In this document: positions 13,601-26,104 of the stretch, one piece after another
Layout: every line of letters begins with the position of its first letter
Numbering within the stretch: the first letter of the stretch is position 1
Source of the DNA: Nyssa sinensis
Lineage: Eukaryota; Streptophyta; Magnoliopsida; Cornales; Nyssaceae
Reading direction: 5' to 3'
DNA: 64,000 nucleotides
Assembly: GCA_008638375.1 (NCBI GenBank)
Contig: CM018043.1
Coordinates: 44,329,917-44,393,916, forward strand
The notes under the pieces: generated by a model
Seen by the model: the letters and a program-made list of their open reading frames with translations, nothing else
Databases searched by the model: none
Told to the model about the DNA's origin: nothing
Position numbers and translations under genes: made by a program

Positions 13601-13705
13601 AACTGATGCTTAGTTTAGTGGATTTATTTACATTTGTCCTTTTATTTATTTTATTTTCTATCTCGTCAGTCGCGCCTCGGGTTTGCAGAAATTCGGGGCG
13701 TGACA
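10656..13705 (+). mobile_element. Nested solo LTR (3050 bp)
   Basis: It starts TGTAATAACCTC and ends GGGGCGTGACA, flanked by an exact TSD TATAT (10651-10655 and 13706-13710). From the 5' end it holds (ATT)n, (TA)n and (GT)n runs, a purine-rich zone (11130-11280), a GCCGGCGCCGG segment near 11740, and then the 3' block shared with the other long LTRs, with GGTGAAAAACCCAAAATTGG at about 13176-13195. It aligns with 56616-60139 and, inverted, with 22278-26099. The last 3' third carries the conserved block CCAGCAGTTGAGCTGACCCA. No internal region is attached. Confidence 0.9.
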
Positions 13706-15365
13706 TATATCGTGTATGTTCCCTTACCTAGAAGCAATGTCCTCAAATCACATAATGCACTTCGAAAGCGTCATTTACAAATTCATTCCAATCCTAAAAT
13801 AGTTCACAATAACATATTTAATCAATTAGTTCGATTTGCCAAACTTGACTTAACTATACATGTTCTAATTAGTATAGTGTCACGCATACTTATTAAGCCT
13901 AAGTATCTTTAAAATACTTACATAATGACCTTATACCATTGCACGATTTTTATATAATTTTTAAATATTAATTTCTATTTTTCTCGAATTCTATCAAACC
14001 GATTAAACTTAATTCACAAGATATAGTCAAACATGTAACTAACATGATTCTTCAATCATCCAAAGGTCTTATCTTTAATCCGCGAACACTTCTAATAACT
14101 CAAATTTACTTATAAATAATAACCATAATTTAAGTCACCTAATTACGCATTGAAATAATTAAGAAACCAATACAATAAGGTGAACTTTAGTGAAATCTCA
14201 ATTATTCGAATTATTACTTTGACCATCACCTCCTGTACTAATAGCTTTATAATATCAAATACGATTTTCTTACCAAGCTCCATAATTTTCAAAATTCGTT
14301 TACTATTTTTCCATAAATTAGTAAGATTTTTATCAATTAAAAATTAATAATAATTTATATAATTAATTTTTGAGTTTGGGTACTTGGACCACTTGCTTAG
14401 GGTCATCAAGTATTATAATTTAGACTCTTATTTCATACAATTTAGACTAGGGGTGAGCCATACTTTCCCGAGTCACTTTGGCCCAAAAGTGGGCTTGTAC
14501 AAAAAGTAAATCATCTTCCCCAACTCTGATAACCAAATTCTGCAATTAGAGCAGTCTACCATTTTTATTTTTCTTTTAAATTTTGACCTAAAATTTCTTC
14601 CCTCAATTCTTATACAAATAATGCAAGTTGTATATGAATTTTGATCATTTTTTTGAGATCTATTCAACCATATAATTTAATTAGATTAAATCTTTCAAAC
14701 TTAAAAGAAAACTCAACCAAAAGCTTGTTGTTACAATGTTTTTTTCTAAAACTTTGATCATTTATATCTCTTTAAATGCATCCCCATATTATGCATATTA
14801 TATATCGAATTAGACCTTACTTCATGGGTAATAAAACTACGTTTCCAATTTATTCAAAGACCATCAAATTCATACTCAAAATCAAACCCTAACTTGATTG
14901 TTCTATGGTCCCTTTTATTATGAGAAATTATATTTTTAAATATTAATAATTAATTCATAAATTTTCGTACTAAATCACAACAATAAAATAGTCATACTAA
15001 TTTGATAAAATCATAAACTTACCTCTGTTAATCCCTTCTTCCAAAATTAAATTTCTTTAATCCTTCATAGTATAGTATTTCTCTCTTTGTCTCTAAAATG
15101 ATACGTAAAATAAAAGCCAGGGTTTGTTATAGTCATGTATTTATAATAAATTAAACTTTTCATTATTATATTAGTGTCACATATTTATTTATATTTTAAC
15201 TTAGCTCTAACCTGAATTATTTAATTCAATTATATAACCTTATTTATATTTTTATATTAAATCATACCACTATCAATATCCAATTTAATTTTTAATAAAT
15301 TCATAAAACTAATTTCATTCGAATACATAAAGTGTTAAGCCTTAGTAAAAATACGGGTTATTACA

Positions 15366-16550
15366 TACCTGACCAATCATGGTCCAAAGAGAGAAAACCC
15401 AAGGAGAGAGAAAACTTTGAGCTTCTCCCATGGCTGCCACAGTCCAACCCTTTCCTTCTTCTTTTCTTCTTCTCTCTTTCTTCTTATCTTCTTCTGATTT
15501 CGGTTCCTTGTGTTGTATACCACACACATAAAAACACACACACTCACAAACATTCACTATGTTCCCTTTCCCCCATGTACACATGGCATCCACACACTTA
15601 CCGACTTACTGGTTCACCCTCTTTCCCCCCTCACGGTTGAAACAGCCTTCAAGCACACACATATGTAAACACACAACTGCACAACACATATATCACACAC
15701 CCACTCCCCATTTCGATTGGCAGAAAGAGAAGAAAGAGAGAGAGAGTTGGCGTGAAAGATGAGGGAAATTAAAAAAGTGAGGGGTAAAGGGAAGGAGAGA
15801 GAAATGGTGTTGTCCAATCCATCTCTTTCATTGTCATGTTTCGTCCCCTTTTGGTGCATTTCACTTACAGACAAGCACTCCTAACATTGTATACCTTCTT
15901 GTCCACCCAAAAGATGACATGTGTTCAAGTCTAGAAGTACACATTAAGCTTCTTATGAAAGATTTGCACATTCTCCAAATTGCCATGTGGCCAGTTGGCT
16001 AAATGCGCGCACGCGCGCCCCAAAAAATAAACTATCTCAGAATCGCACAAAAATTGACACCCTAGCTAATTTCGATACCTTGATTCCAAATATACTATTC
16101 GTTTCTCCAAATTTAATCGTTTGAATTTTCATACTTATTTGCATCCCATAAATGACTATGTAGTTTTGTGACTCGCACCAGTCCCGAATAAATAGTTGAA
16201 ACCCCCATTCAGTCTTAGAATGTCACATTCATATTTTACAAATCGATTTCATAATTATTCTAACACATCATCGATGAATTACTTATCTGACCATAGTCAA
16301 TGCTAACAATTTACTAAATTGTCCTTTACAATTCTCTGAATCCTTACATGTATTATGGATCTTATTTAATAGATATTGATTTTTAGAGTCCAAATTATTT
16401 TTTTTTTTATTTAAAACAGAATTCGAATTTGTAAGTTATTAAATTTCAAAATTTGAAAAAACATGTAGGGATGCAAGCATGAATTCAAGCATGCGCAAGA
16501 TTTGTTAACTACAAAGAGTGATCCATGGTATATGCTTGAAAGGAAATTTT
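15366..16550 (-). other. Unassigned LTR-like sequence, non-coding
   Basis: This lies between the solo LTR ending at 15365 and the LTR fragment starting at 16551. It is pyrimidine-rich (15440-15500) with CA-rich microsatellite stretches (15520-15700), as in the 5' portions of the long LTRs read on the minus strand. 16380-16550 resembles 17960-18170, which suggests that both belong to the same repeat. No gene or clear terminus is visible. Confidence 0.4.
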
Positions 16551-17805
16551 TGTCACAAAATAAGCAATGGAATTTATCCATTTTTATTAATTAAAAATTT
16601 GTAATAATTAATATAATAAATTACTAGGTTTAGGACCTTATCCACTAGATCAGGCTCAAGAAATATAATTTAGACACTTGTTTCATCTAATTCGGGTTAA
16701 GGATGAACCACACTCTCCCTAGATGGATACACCCAAGAGTCTACTTCAATAGAAGGAATCATATCTTCATCTCTAATTTGAACTGACACACAGTAACGAT
16801 ACATGAAGTAGTACGACAATAGTTTGTCTTCCAAATTTTATATTTAATTTCTCCCCCAATTTTTAAAAAAATCATGCAAACTATATATGCATTTTCAATC
16901 ACTTTTTTGAGTCCTATCTTATTGTGTAATTTAATTAAATTAAATCTTCTAAAATTTAGAGAAAACTCAACCTAAAGTTACGTTTTTACACGTGCACTTT
17001 TCTACTAGAACTTCAATTTCCGACCATGATTCATTCCTTTCATTCAATTGCTATGGTCTTATTCGAAACTATATTCCAAATAACATACAAAAAAATTGTT
17101 AATTTTCGTCATGATTTTAACATGAGTTAAATCATTGAAGCTTTAGGTTCCTTTCAGTTTATCAAAAACTTCGATTTTCTATATCCTTGTCAATACATCG
17201 TCATACCATGCATACTATATATTGAATTAAACCTTGTTCTGTGAGCAATAAGATAATATTTTCAATTTGTTCAAAGCCTTCTGAATTCATACTCAAAATC
17301 TTATCCTAAGTTGATTGTTTTAGGATCCCTTTTTTAACAATATAATTATTTCAAATTTCTTTTTTATTTTATTTTATTTTTATTTTACATCAAATTTTCT
17401 CACATCAAAACCATCATTAAAACAAATCTAAACCAGTGCTATAACTTTAAAAGTTACGACAATTGATATCTTCTTCCAAATCAAATCCCCAACCCTCCAT
17501 AATATAGTCTATTTGCCTATCTTTTTCTCTCTAAATGTGATACACGTAAAATAAAGGCTCGGATTCCCTATCGTTATCTATTTATACTTAATCAAATTTT
17601 TTTGTATTACATTAGTACCCCCATATTGATTAAGATATAACTTAGCCTAGATATGAATTATTTAGTTCAATTATATAATCTTATTTATGTTTTATATTAA
17701 ACCAAAACACTATAAACTTTCAATTTAATTTTTAATAAATTTACAAAATTAATCTCATCTAAATACACAAAACAATAGGGTTTAAGAAAAGTACGGGGTA
17801 CTACA
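16551..17805 (-). mobile_element. LTR fragment or short solo LTR
   Basis: It starts TGTCACAAAATAAGC and ends GTACGGGGTACTACA. Flanking 5-mers are ATTTT (16546-16550) and AGTTT (17806-17810), 4 of 5 identical. Its body from about 16590 aligns with 14330-15365, the right part of the solo LTR at 6813-15365. At 1255 bp it is shorter than its relatives, so an internal deletion is likely. Confidence 0.55.
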
Positions 17806-18290
17806 AGTTTTATGTGCATTATTGTTAAAAAGAAAAACAATGAAATTCAACCTTAAATCCATATTTTCATCAAAATATGAATTTTTTTTGTTTGACTAGC
17901 AAAATTTCTCTATTTGCATAGTGAAATATTTTTAGTAGAATTTCATATGCAAAATGGTCTTAATTTATAGTACTCAATTTTTAGACTCCAAACATATAAA
18001 TTTTATAAAAAATAAAAAATTTCTGTATTGTAAACTTTTGAATTTTCAAATTTGAAAAAAGTGTTGGGAATTAACCTTAATAACAATGTTTTTAAAAAGA
18101 GACTGTTCAATAAATTAGGAAAATGAACACCAATTCAATCAGAATGATCCACGGCATAATAATTACGTAATATCATATAATAATAAAAAAATAAAATTAG
18201 AAAAAGTAAAAAAAAAAACATATAAAAATCAAATTAAATCACAAACAGTGAAACTGAATGTAAAGATGTGAATCTATGAAAACCCTAATG
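17806..18290. other. AT-rich unassigned sequence flanking the Gypsy element
   Basis: This is non-coding, A/T-rich sequence into which the Gypsy element at 18296 inserted. 17960-18170 resembles 16380-16550 (for example the motif GATCCA[CT]GG[CT]AT). I see no gene. Confidence 0.5.
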
Positions 18291-18295
18291 AGATG

Positions 18296-18747
18296 TGTTG
18301 TTACCTGTTATTAACTGTGTGATCTTCTTTAGAATTTCCCTACAAGACAAAGATTAGGGGTCATCGGATTGGCCTCAGTATAGCCACTCATATGCTTAAA
18401 TTAGAAAAAGGAGTTGAAGGAGGATGTAATTGAATGAGTTCATTTACCACAAGTTTAGGGCGTACCTTGCACCCTTATTTATAGATTGAGTTCTTGCCAA
18501 GTGTGATGAGGATTAGGAATTGAAATATCATATATAAAATGTATCCAATGTTAGAAGTTTACTTGTTGAACTCTGCTTCCAGATGTAGGTCTATTGGGTG
18601 ACTTTGGTTATCTAGCTCGATAGACCCCTTGTTGTGGTCAGTAGTCTTGGACAGTGGACACCTACTTCAGAGTATTTACGACACGCCTTTCAGACCTATA
18701 TAGACATATGGTAGTTCTATACATTGTTACTCAAATATGTTATATCA
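18296..18747 (-). repeat. 3' LTR of the Gypsy element (452 bp)
   Basis: It aligns along its length with 47159-47620: for example TTAGGGCGTA.CTTGCACCCTTATTTATAGATTGAGTTCTTGCC is shared in segments. The plus-strand start is TGTTGTTACCTG and the end GTTATATCA; sequence beyond 18747 no longer matches the other LTR, which fixes the border. The adjoining TSD is AGATG. Confidence 0.92.
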
Positions 18748-18766
18748 ACTATTTTTTCCCAGTTTC
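18748..18766 (-). other. Polypurine tract of the Gypsy element
   Basis: The minus strand reads GAAACTGGGAAAAAATAGT directly before the 3' LTR start TGATATAAC. Position and purine content fit the primer for plus-strand synthesis. Confidence 0.7.
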
Positions 18767-19063
18767 ATTCTTGTGGGATTCGTTCCGAGTTGAAGTTAGG
18801 GTTACGACATGATTATCGAAGGTGCAATAAATGTGTCATTTTCGTCTTTCAAGATGACATGTGTTAAACAACATTTATGTCTCATCATTGCAACAATCAC
18901 ACGGAACTTGAAACCAACCATGATTGCTTATTTGAAGAATGAGAAAGTGATTTTCGGTGACCTAAATCTGTTCTTCTGGCCAACCTTAATCTTCAGTTGT
19001 TAGGTCAAATTTTTCCCTTTTTACTTCCTATTTTTTCCTTTTTCCATTTTTTTTTCTTCATTA

Positions 19064-19652
19064 ATGGCATTCTTTGAAGGTCATAGTGAGTCTAAGGGCC
19101 CTAAAGACCTTCAGAATAGGGTCAAAATTAGCCCTAGGGTGGCCATAATAGATAGGTTTGAGGACAGGGGCACCGAAGCAAATGAGGTTAGGGACAAAGA
19201 GTCTAATGCCAATACCCCCGTTATGCTTGAACGTATTAAGGAGCTGTATAATCTCCCTGATAATGTACGATGTAGGATTCATGGCCCCCAAGATAGACCA
19301 TGAAACATTGAAGCATAAAATACGTGTGTATCTCGAATCGTTTGAGATTGGGTTTAGGTTCCTCTTCATTCCCTTCCTTATGGAATTCTGTTACATATTT
19401 TAGGCTTTGCCCTACTGACCTTAATAATAATAATTGGAGGTGTTTCATAGCGTATGTTATTTTAGACCACAAGAACAGTGTAGTAGTAGACTTGAATCTA
19501 GTGAGGTGTGAGATAGACCTTAAGAAGGCCAAAAAGAGGTTGTATTATATGTCCTTTGATGCTTGGTAAAAAACAGTTACCAGCCCCTTTTTCCACCAAG
19601 ACCTGAAAGAAATGGTATTTTTACGTCCATGGTGGTTGGGAGTCTGGGGACT
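19064..19652 (+). pseudogene. Antisense extra ORF of the Gypsy element, N-terminal part
   Basis: This is an open region on the plus strand, opposite to gag-pol. It begins MAFFEGHSESKG at 19064. A charged stretch is followed, after one frameshift near 19303, by a segment with FEIGFRF, FLMEFCYI and a conserved-looking NNNWRCFIAYVIL block. This pattern (GLRFPLHPF...LAPxQLxPNSWR in relatives) is that of the 'putative gypsy-type transposon' domain found in plant repeats. The frame reaches the insertion at 19653 and resumes at 26105. In Tat-lineage elements, extra ORFs after integrase can be antisense; their function is unknown. The family match is from memory of the motif, so confidence is moderate. 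Confidence 0.65.
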
Positions 19653-19657
19653 ACCTT

Positions 19658-20970
19658 TGTCACGCCCCGAATTCCCGACCGAACCCGGGGACACGACTGA
19701 ACGACACAAAAGAAGAAAAGAAATAGACGAATAAATAAATAAATAACAATTTAACTAATTTAGATACAAGCCTACATACATTCCTGTTTTAAAAAAATTT
19801 TGGCAGAACCTCCTTTGTTTTTCGAGCCTTTTTCCCCCTGATAATCACAATACATCATATATATACAAACACATCACAATCCATCCTCACTCGATGGCCA
19901 CAATCTTATCAAAGTTAAATATACATCGCCTAATTATACAACCGAAAATATACAACCATGATACAACATATATGTCATTGGGCTTAAGCCCGTACATCAC
20001 AAAACACGCCTCTCGGGCCAAATATCCATCTACAGTCAAGTCTCCTCCATTCGGCTAGACTTCCTCAAATCTCAGGTGTTAGGAGTGTCATCTGAAATAT
20101 GGTTCCCACTGAATGGGTCAGCTCAACTGCTGGTATGGTACAATACTAATACAAGGAACAAAATTAAGACGTGGCATGTGCAAGTGTACATGTATGTCTA
20201 CATGCCTCCCTAATCATTCATATGATGTGATGGCAATTTATATAATGCATCCATACAAAAACAATATCACATTCATGAGTTTCTACTAATGTGATGTCAA
20301 TATGCGTGACGCACACATGCAACTCTATGTCACCCATGTCCCACTTCACGGTCCGCCCCCGTTAGCCCGTGGGTACTGATGTTGGCCAGAATTTGGGTTT
20401 TTCACCACAGGACCTACACCCTCATAATGCACAGCACCTCGTGCTGACCCACACCATGCTTTCAAGGAATCACACTATACCAATATGCCATGATTTCATC
20501 ATGCAATAGTACAGTTCAAATGAAACATCACTTTCATAAGCATATGCAACAAGCTTTTAAATAATGCATCACAATTAAGATCAACAAATAGCATTTAAAT
20601 CACAAGGTTTCAAATCTACGTGTCATGCTCGATCAATCTTAACGCTTACGCAAATCCACATGTTACAATATCAACAATTCCTTCTAAAACATAAATCACA
20701 TATGATGACAACTCAAGAAGTAAATCATAACACCTAAATAATCATAAAGAACACAGAAGCACATAGCCACTTAACTCAAAGTATCACAAAGCAAGAACTC
20801 CTATGTGATCTTCTATCATTAGATAAGCATAAAAATCATTCAAGCAATATGCACATCAATCCTAATTTAATCTGATTCCTTACTTAGCAAAGTACCATAC
20901 CTGATAGGGTTGGTCACAACCCTACTAAGCTGTGTCCACTATGCAGTCCAATCAACCAGGTTAATCTTTA
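19658..20970 (-). repeat. 3' LTR copy (partial) of the nested element
   Basis: Start TGTCACGCCCCGAATTCCC. Shares with the other long LTRs the blocks GGGCTTAAGCCCG (about 19980), ACTGCTGGTATG (about 20128), GACGTGGCATGTGCAAGTG and TTTTTCACCACAGGACC. Homology fades after about 20970, where the gene-derived internal part starts. Confidence 0.75.
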
Positions 20971-21129
20971 GTCCACGGTTCCGAAGTTGAAGAAAACACA
21001 CCGGCAGGTTGATCGAGTCGGCCAACCATTTTAAATCCAGTTTCATCAGCTTCTTCAACCTTTTTCCCTCAAGCAGATGATGATCTTGACAGATTCTGTC
21101 CCTTTATCATCCCATCCATCAGATATTGA

Positions 21130-21660
21130 AGAACTTTCCCTTCCAACTTCTTGAAACCACTTGATAAAGCACCTAATCCCTCATTACCAATTCCTGTACA
21201 ACGGTATAGAATTAGTTCACAAAGCTTGTGCAGTTAGAAGCAATCCAAACCAATCCCTTGTCCAACATGTTTGTACAAAGTCCTAATTTTAAGCATAAAA
21301 GTGTTGAACATTTAAACAGAGAATTGAGTCTTGAGTCATTTACGCAAGAACAATCTGTCAGGCCAAGCTCCTCAAGTAGAAAACAGTATGATCCATGGCA
21401 ATTAAGACTCTTCTTAGTAAGCATATCACATGGTTCTAATTCAAGCACAAAAGATTCCTACAAGAGTCCTCAATAGCTGATATTGCTACATCAGTAATGG
21501 AATTGTAGCATTTCAAATTGAGAATCTTCAAATTGAGGAGGCAGCCAGCTACTGGTTGCATAATGCCAAGTTCGTCACTCCTTGATAAATCTAGTACCTA
21601 AAGTGAAGGGCACCCATTTTCAAGAAAATTACTTGGATTGGCCTCCCTGTTTCATGTCAT
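21130..21660 (-). pseudogene. Captured F-box/LRR-repeat protein fragment (FBL3/FBL4-like)
   Basis: On the minus strand, about 170 codons give consecutive cysteine-type LRRs of plant FBL proteins (SCF ubiquitin ligase subunits). Visible pieces are SLxVLDLSRSDELG (about 21600), LNLKILNLKCYNSITDVAI (about 21520), LLEELGLTDCSCVNDS (about 21360), LLCLKLGLCTNMLDKGL (about 21270) and, in another frame, YRCTGIGNEGLGALSSG (about 21190). The order is collinear with the LRR region of the family; the F-box is missing. At least two frameshifts and several stops break it. No intron is evident across the segment. It lies between two LTR copies in a TSD-bounded element, which indicates capture by the retroelement. 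Assignment to FBL3 rather than FBL4 rests on the motif KLGLCTN only. Confidence 0.8.
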
Positions 21661-21699
21661 GGAATTATCCGTTCTCCAGAGCTAACACCATGAGAGGGT

Positions 21700-22277
21700 A
21701 GCGTTCCAGGGAAACCAGAAAATTAGTTTGTCTCCACAGCTCCTGAATTAAACTCTCCAATTAATCATGCATATTGCCCAACTGGGTCAACAAACTTCCC
21801 TGTTGCTGAGCACTGTTCTCTCTCCCTGCTGTTGTGCGCTGCTGCTGCTGTTGACGCATAGCAGCTGCTGCTCTGTTGCCCTCTTCTTCTCCAAACATGC
21901 TGCCACAATTTCTCAACTCTAAAGCCTCTGCCCAATATCCTGTAACAGCTTCCCCTGTTCTCTCAAGACCAATTTCTGCACCTGTCTAGACATCTCAGAG
22001 ATCTGCTGCACCCATTGTTCAGTTGCACAATTTATCTCTCACCCCCTCTCTGCATCTCTGTTCTTCATAAGAGGTAGCAATGCCTATCCGCCGACGAACC
22101 CGATCCACTACAACAAAACAAGAAACAACTAAAATTCACTCTGGTCCATCGTCATCACACACAAATATATCGATATAGTATATATTCGGGCTTACCCTTA
22201 CTCCTCAATTCCAATCACAACATCAAGCTCACCCTATCAGTAAATACGATCTCTGTCCTGGATATCCTCATCTGACT
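21700..22277 (-). other. Internal remnant with a Gln-rich segment, origin unclear
   Basis: Between the F-box/LRR fragment and the second LTR copy, the minus strand around 21780-21900 can encode a short Gln-rich, Ala-rich stretch (AAAAMRQQQQQR) followed by a possible helical segment, with stops. This could be a gag N-terminal remnant, since gag should follow the 5' LTR here, or part of the captured gene's neighbourhood. No zinc knuckle or capsid motif is visible. Confidence 0.3.
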
Positions 22278-24418
22278 GTTGCCCACGAGCAACACGCTGG
22301 TATGATGAAATGCTAATGCCAGAAATAAAGCTAAGGCGTGGCATGTGTAAAGTGTACATTTATTTCTAAATGACATTCAAGCATCGCAGTAATATATATA
22401 TGAATGGTATGCGTGACACACCCATGCACAACTCTATGCCACACCCATGTCTCATTTACGGGTACTCCCCGATGGAGCGAAGTACCAATGCAATGGCCGA
22501 TTTTGGGTTTTTCACCACAGGATCTACACCCTCATAATGCAAAGCACCATGTGCTTACCCACGCTATGTTCTCAAGGAATTCATCATATGCCAATATGCC
22601 AATGCAATCTCAATGAACATGAATCTCAATAATATAACATGCTCGGGCAATAAGAAGTAAATCACTGATCAGTTTCATATACATGCATATCTCATACGTT
22701 CGTACATCATGATTCATGTTCTTCACTTTATTAATTTGCAAGTAACACATAACATGTGAACAACCAATTCCAAATAAACAGGTAAACACATTACAGACAA
22801 ACACATACAGCATTCCAGTCATTCACAAATATTCCTAACTTAACTTCATTTCTAACACTAGCAAAACACCATACCTGATGGGTTGGTATCAACCCTAGAA
22901 GATCGTGCACTATACGTAACTGAACCGGCGGATAAAAATGCAGAAGGTCAGATCGCCTCCTCCTGTCCTGTCAGTGTTCCTAAAAGTAGAAATTACAACT
23001 CAGTCTATTGTTATTTGAATTTATGCTATTCATCAAATTTTATGTCTTTAATTCATAAGTTTCTATTCTGCTAAATTAAACTCTACCATTGGTTCTAGGA
23101 TGTTGAACAAAGTAAGTTTAGGTTTTTGTAGAACTCAATTCGGACACTAGGGTTCAAAAGGGCAAAACAGTCATTTTGTACTTTACACGTGTCCTTACAT
23201 TTCGTGGCCTCTTTTCACAAATCGGACTCCACGGTTGAGTCCGGAATGTTCGAGATAATAAAATTTCACTATTTTTTTACCTAATTCGGAGTTCGTCTGA
23301 CAGTGTTTCAAGTTAGGGGCATTTGGTAATTTTAAGGGTTACTACGGGTCTTTTATTTTTCGGGACCCCATCTCGTAAAACGGACCTCACCATTGGTCTC
23401 AGAATGGTCGAGATAGTCAAAATACACTAATGACTTGTCCCCTTTGGACTCCGGGATGTTTTTTGAATATTTAATTAATTAAATTAATTAATTAATTAAT
23501 TAATTTAATTAATAATTTATTAATATTTTATTCATGAGGGTCAGAACATAATTACCCAAAAGTCTTGGGTCAAATTCTAATTTCTTAAAGGCTAAGGGGT
23601 CAAAATATAATTAGTAAAAGTTTTGGGGTTCAAAATATAAATAACCTAAACTTTGGTTTGAACCAGGGGGTTTTTAAACCAAAACCCTAAACCGGTTTAA
23701 AAGTTCACTGAACCGACCGGTTCAGCCCCTTCCCCTTCTAACCCGGTCCAATTCAGGTTTTTATTTTTTTATTTTATTTCATTTTTTTTTCTTTTAAACA
23801 GTGAGCCGACACGTGGCAGGGGCGGTCCAAGCCCGCCCCGAACCGGACCCGACCCGGACCCGACCCGGACAGACCCCCTTCTCCCCCCCGTTTTTCCGGC
23901 GGAGCTCCGGTCACCCTCTCTGGCGCCGGTGACCGGATTTTCAGAAAATCAAGTTTTTAAACTTGATTTTCTTCGTGTTTTCGAAGCCCCTTTCGATCCT
24001 AACTTGTTCTAAAACATTTTTGGAGCTTTTTAATACTGTTTTGAAGCTTCCAATCACAACGAAAAATCAGATTTTTCTCCCTATGGCCGTGACCTGCACC
24101 TCCCTCTTTCTCCCTCATTTTTCAACCGTTTTCTATCATTTTTGTTGCGTTTTAATCCTTACATGATGCTCTACAAGGTTCTACAATTTAAACCGATTGA
24201 AATGCTCTAAAACAAATCGAAACAGAAGTGACCCACTTACAAATTTCTCGACCGTTTCTCTCTCTAGCCGTGCCCTCCTTCTCCCTCTTGCTCCGAGCTC
24301 GAACCAGGTCTCTAACTCTCCTTCAGAGCTCTGTTTCTCTCCCTCTTTTCTGCTTCTTTCCTTCTCTCCTTTCCCACCCGAAACCACTCTCTTTTTCTCT
24401 TTATTTTCTCTCTTTCTA

Positions 24419-24466
<48 letters not shown>

Positions 24467-24620
24467 CAAGACCAACCTACTCTCTGCCAAACCTGCATTC
24501 TCCCACTCCCTGAATCCCACTCACACACACCACCTTACCCCATACCCCTTTGAGTGTGTAACACTCAAAGTCACACACACACACAACCGGGTACACACAC
24601 ACACACATCACACAACCTGA

Positions 24621-24655
<35 letters not shown>

Positions 24656-25802
24656 TTTTCCACATTTAAATATACACTCACCTTTTACACATATACTAAA
24701 TAATTATTTTAAATTTATACATACATATATATATATATATATACATATATATATACATATACACATACATCTAATAATAATAATAATAATAATAATTGCA
24801 AAAAAAAATAATAATAAATAAAAAAAAAATTTTTTTTTTTCCATGTTATAACAGCAATGCTAAAGCAGCCGCTACAGAATCCCTCCATTCAAACCACAAC
24901 CCAACAAGTCAAACAACTAAAAATGTCATCTCTTTTGCTGCTCCGCTACACAACACAGAGATATATATATATATATATATAAGTTCTTACTGCTTCGTGC
25001 CTCCCTCAATTCAACCACAACAAATCAAGCTATACAACTATAAATAAATACTTATCTCTGCTCCTGATTAGCCGCAGCACCTGGCCACCACGCACACACA
25101 CTGCGACCTGCTGCATCGCTTACACACATATATATACATATAACGATCTGTTGTTGCATCAATCTCCTCTTTGCCTTCTTACCACAGTTGGATGCATCGT
25201 TCTCGTTCACCGAAGCCCTATCCAACTCGGTGGTCATCTCCCCCAATTTGATTCTCAATTTTCCCATCCATAACCTCCACCTATACAAGAAACTCAACGC
25301 CTGAACTGATTGAAGCAGCCATCCTTTGCTACACACTGCTTCAATCCATACTTCCGTTCTCCCCTCTGCGCCGCTACACACACGCATATATATATATATG
25401 CACATATATCCCCCAAAATCAGCTTCCTTTTATCCAAATTAAAACCCATTCTGTGGAGCCCTATATATATCCAGCCACTTCTACACTGCCCTTCCGTTCC
25501 CCTTTTTGCACCGCCACATCGCTACACACACACATGTATCCCCTCTTGCACCGATTCCCTCTCTCTCTTCTCTAGAAGCTTCAAGCTTCTTCTTGCTCTT
25601 CTTTTTCTCAATCGGTTTCTCTTCCTAAAAACATACGGCAATTTGGGCAAGTTCTGGAATTCTCCAGATTTCCCCATCAAGCTTCCCACTACACCCCTCT
25701 CTCTCCATTTGGTTACCCACACACATATACACATATGGAAGCTTCTGGGTTTCTCCTCTTTTTTTTTTTTTTTCAATAATTTCTTTTAGAAATTTCACGG
25801 AC

Positions 25803-25834
<32 letters not shown>

Positions 25835-26099
25835 CTTTTTAATATCTTTATTTCACAAATATTAAATTATCTTATGCCGATAAAAACTGCCATAAAGCCA
25901 GGACTTAATTTAATTATTTATTTACCACTATTGGTTCTCGTTCGGGTCCCATATTATATTCTTATAATTTATGATTCGTATCAATCCCATGGATTTATCC
26001 TTGCACTCGGTAAACCGGTTTAACTATTTTATTCGAGCCTATATCATTTGTTTTTTTATTTTTTTATTTTTTAATTTTTTTATTTTTCAAGTCTCTACA
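22278..26099 (-). repeat. 5' LTR copy of the nested element
   Basis: This aligns inverted with the solo LTRs 10656-13705 and 56616-60139. It has the shared blocks CTGGTATGATGAAATGCTAATGC (22300-22322 in part), AAGGCGTGGCATGTGTAAAGTG and CGTTTTCCACC-like segments, a GC-rich stretch (23810-23935), a 49-bp CT run (24417-24465), and several (TA)n and (TAA)n runs (24617-24830, 24961-24980, 25800-25828). It ends CTCTACA at 26099. Long open frames here encode Ser-Leu or Tyr-Ile low-complexity sequence and are not genes. Confidence 0.8.
24417..24465. repeat. (CT)n microsatellite
   Basis: This near-perfect CT dinucleotide run lies within an LTR at the position where sibling LTRs have purine/pyrimidine-rich segments (11130-11280 and 63363-63400). 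In plant LTRs such runs often lie near the transcription start, but no start is shown here. Confidence 0.9.
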
Positions 26100-26104
26100 A
26101 CCTT

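Larger units (their letters stand above)
6813..15365 (-). mobile_element. Solo LTR interrupted by two nested solo LTRs
   Basis: It starts TGTCACGCCCC at 6813 and ends ACGGGTTATTACA at 15365. Flanking 5-mers are AACCT (6808-6812) and TACCT (15366-15370), 4 of 5 identical. Removing the nested LTRs 7598-10361 and 10656-13705 with their TSDs leaves about 2.7 kb, the size of its relatives. Read on the minus strand it starts TGTAATAACCCG and ends GGGGCGTGACA. The segment 14330-15365 is homologous to 16590-17805. No protein-coding remnant is visible in the outer LTR. Confidence 0.75.
19658..26099 (-). mobile_element. LTR retroelement carrying a gene fragment, inside the Gypsy element
   Basis: An exact TSD ACCTT (19653-19657, 26100-26104) brackets TGTCACGCCCCGAATT...CAAGTCTCTACA. 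It holds two incomplete LTR copies in direct orientation, 19658 to about 20970 and about 22278 to 26099, both with the shared GGTTTTTCACCACAGGA block. Between them lies about 1.3 kb of internal sequence containing an F-box/LRR gene fragment. On the minus strand the 5' LTR is 26099-22278 and it lacks its 3' end and primer-binding site; the 3' LTR lacks its 5' end. No pol remnant is recognisable. It interrupts the antisense ORF. Confidence 0.85.

Noticed and set aside
21130..21660. Functional host F-box gene
   Set aside because: Frameshifts, stops, no F-box, and it lies between LTR copies within a TSD-bounded element.
24181..24665. Several overlapping open frames of 62-130 codons on both strands
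   Set aside because: Translations of CT and CA runs (Ser-Leu or Arg-Glu repeats) inside an LTR.
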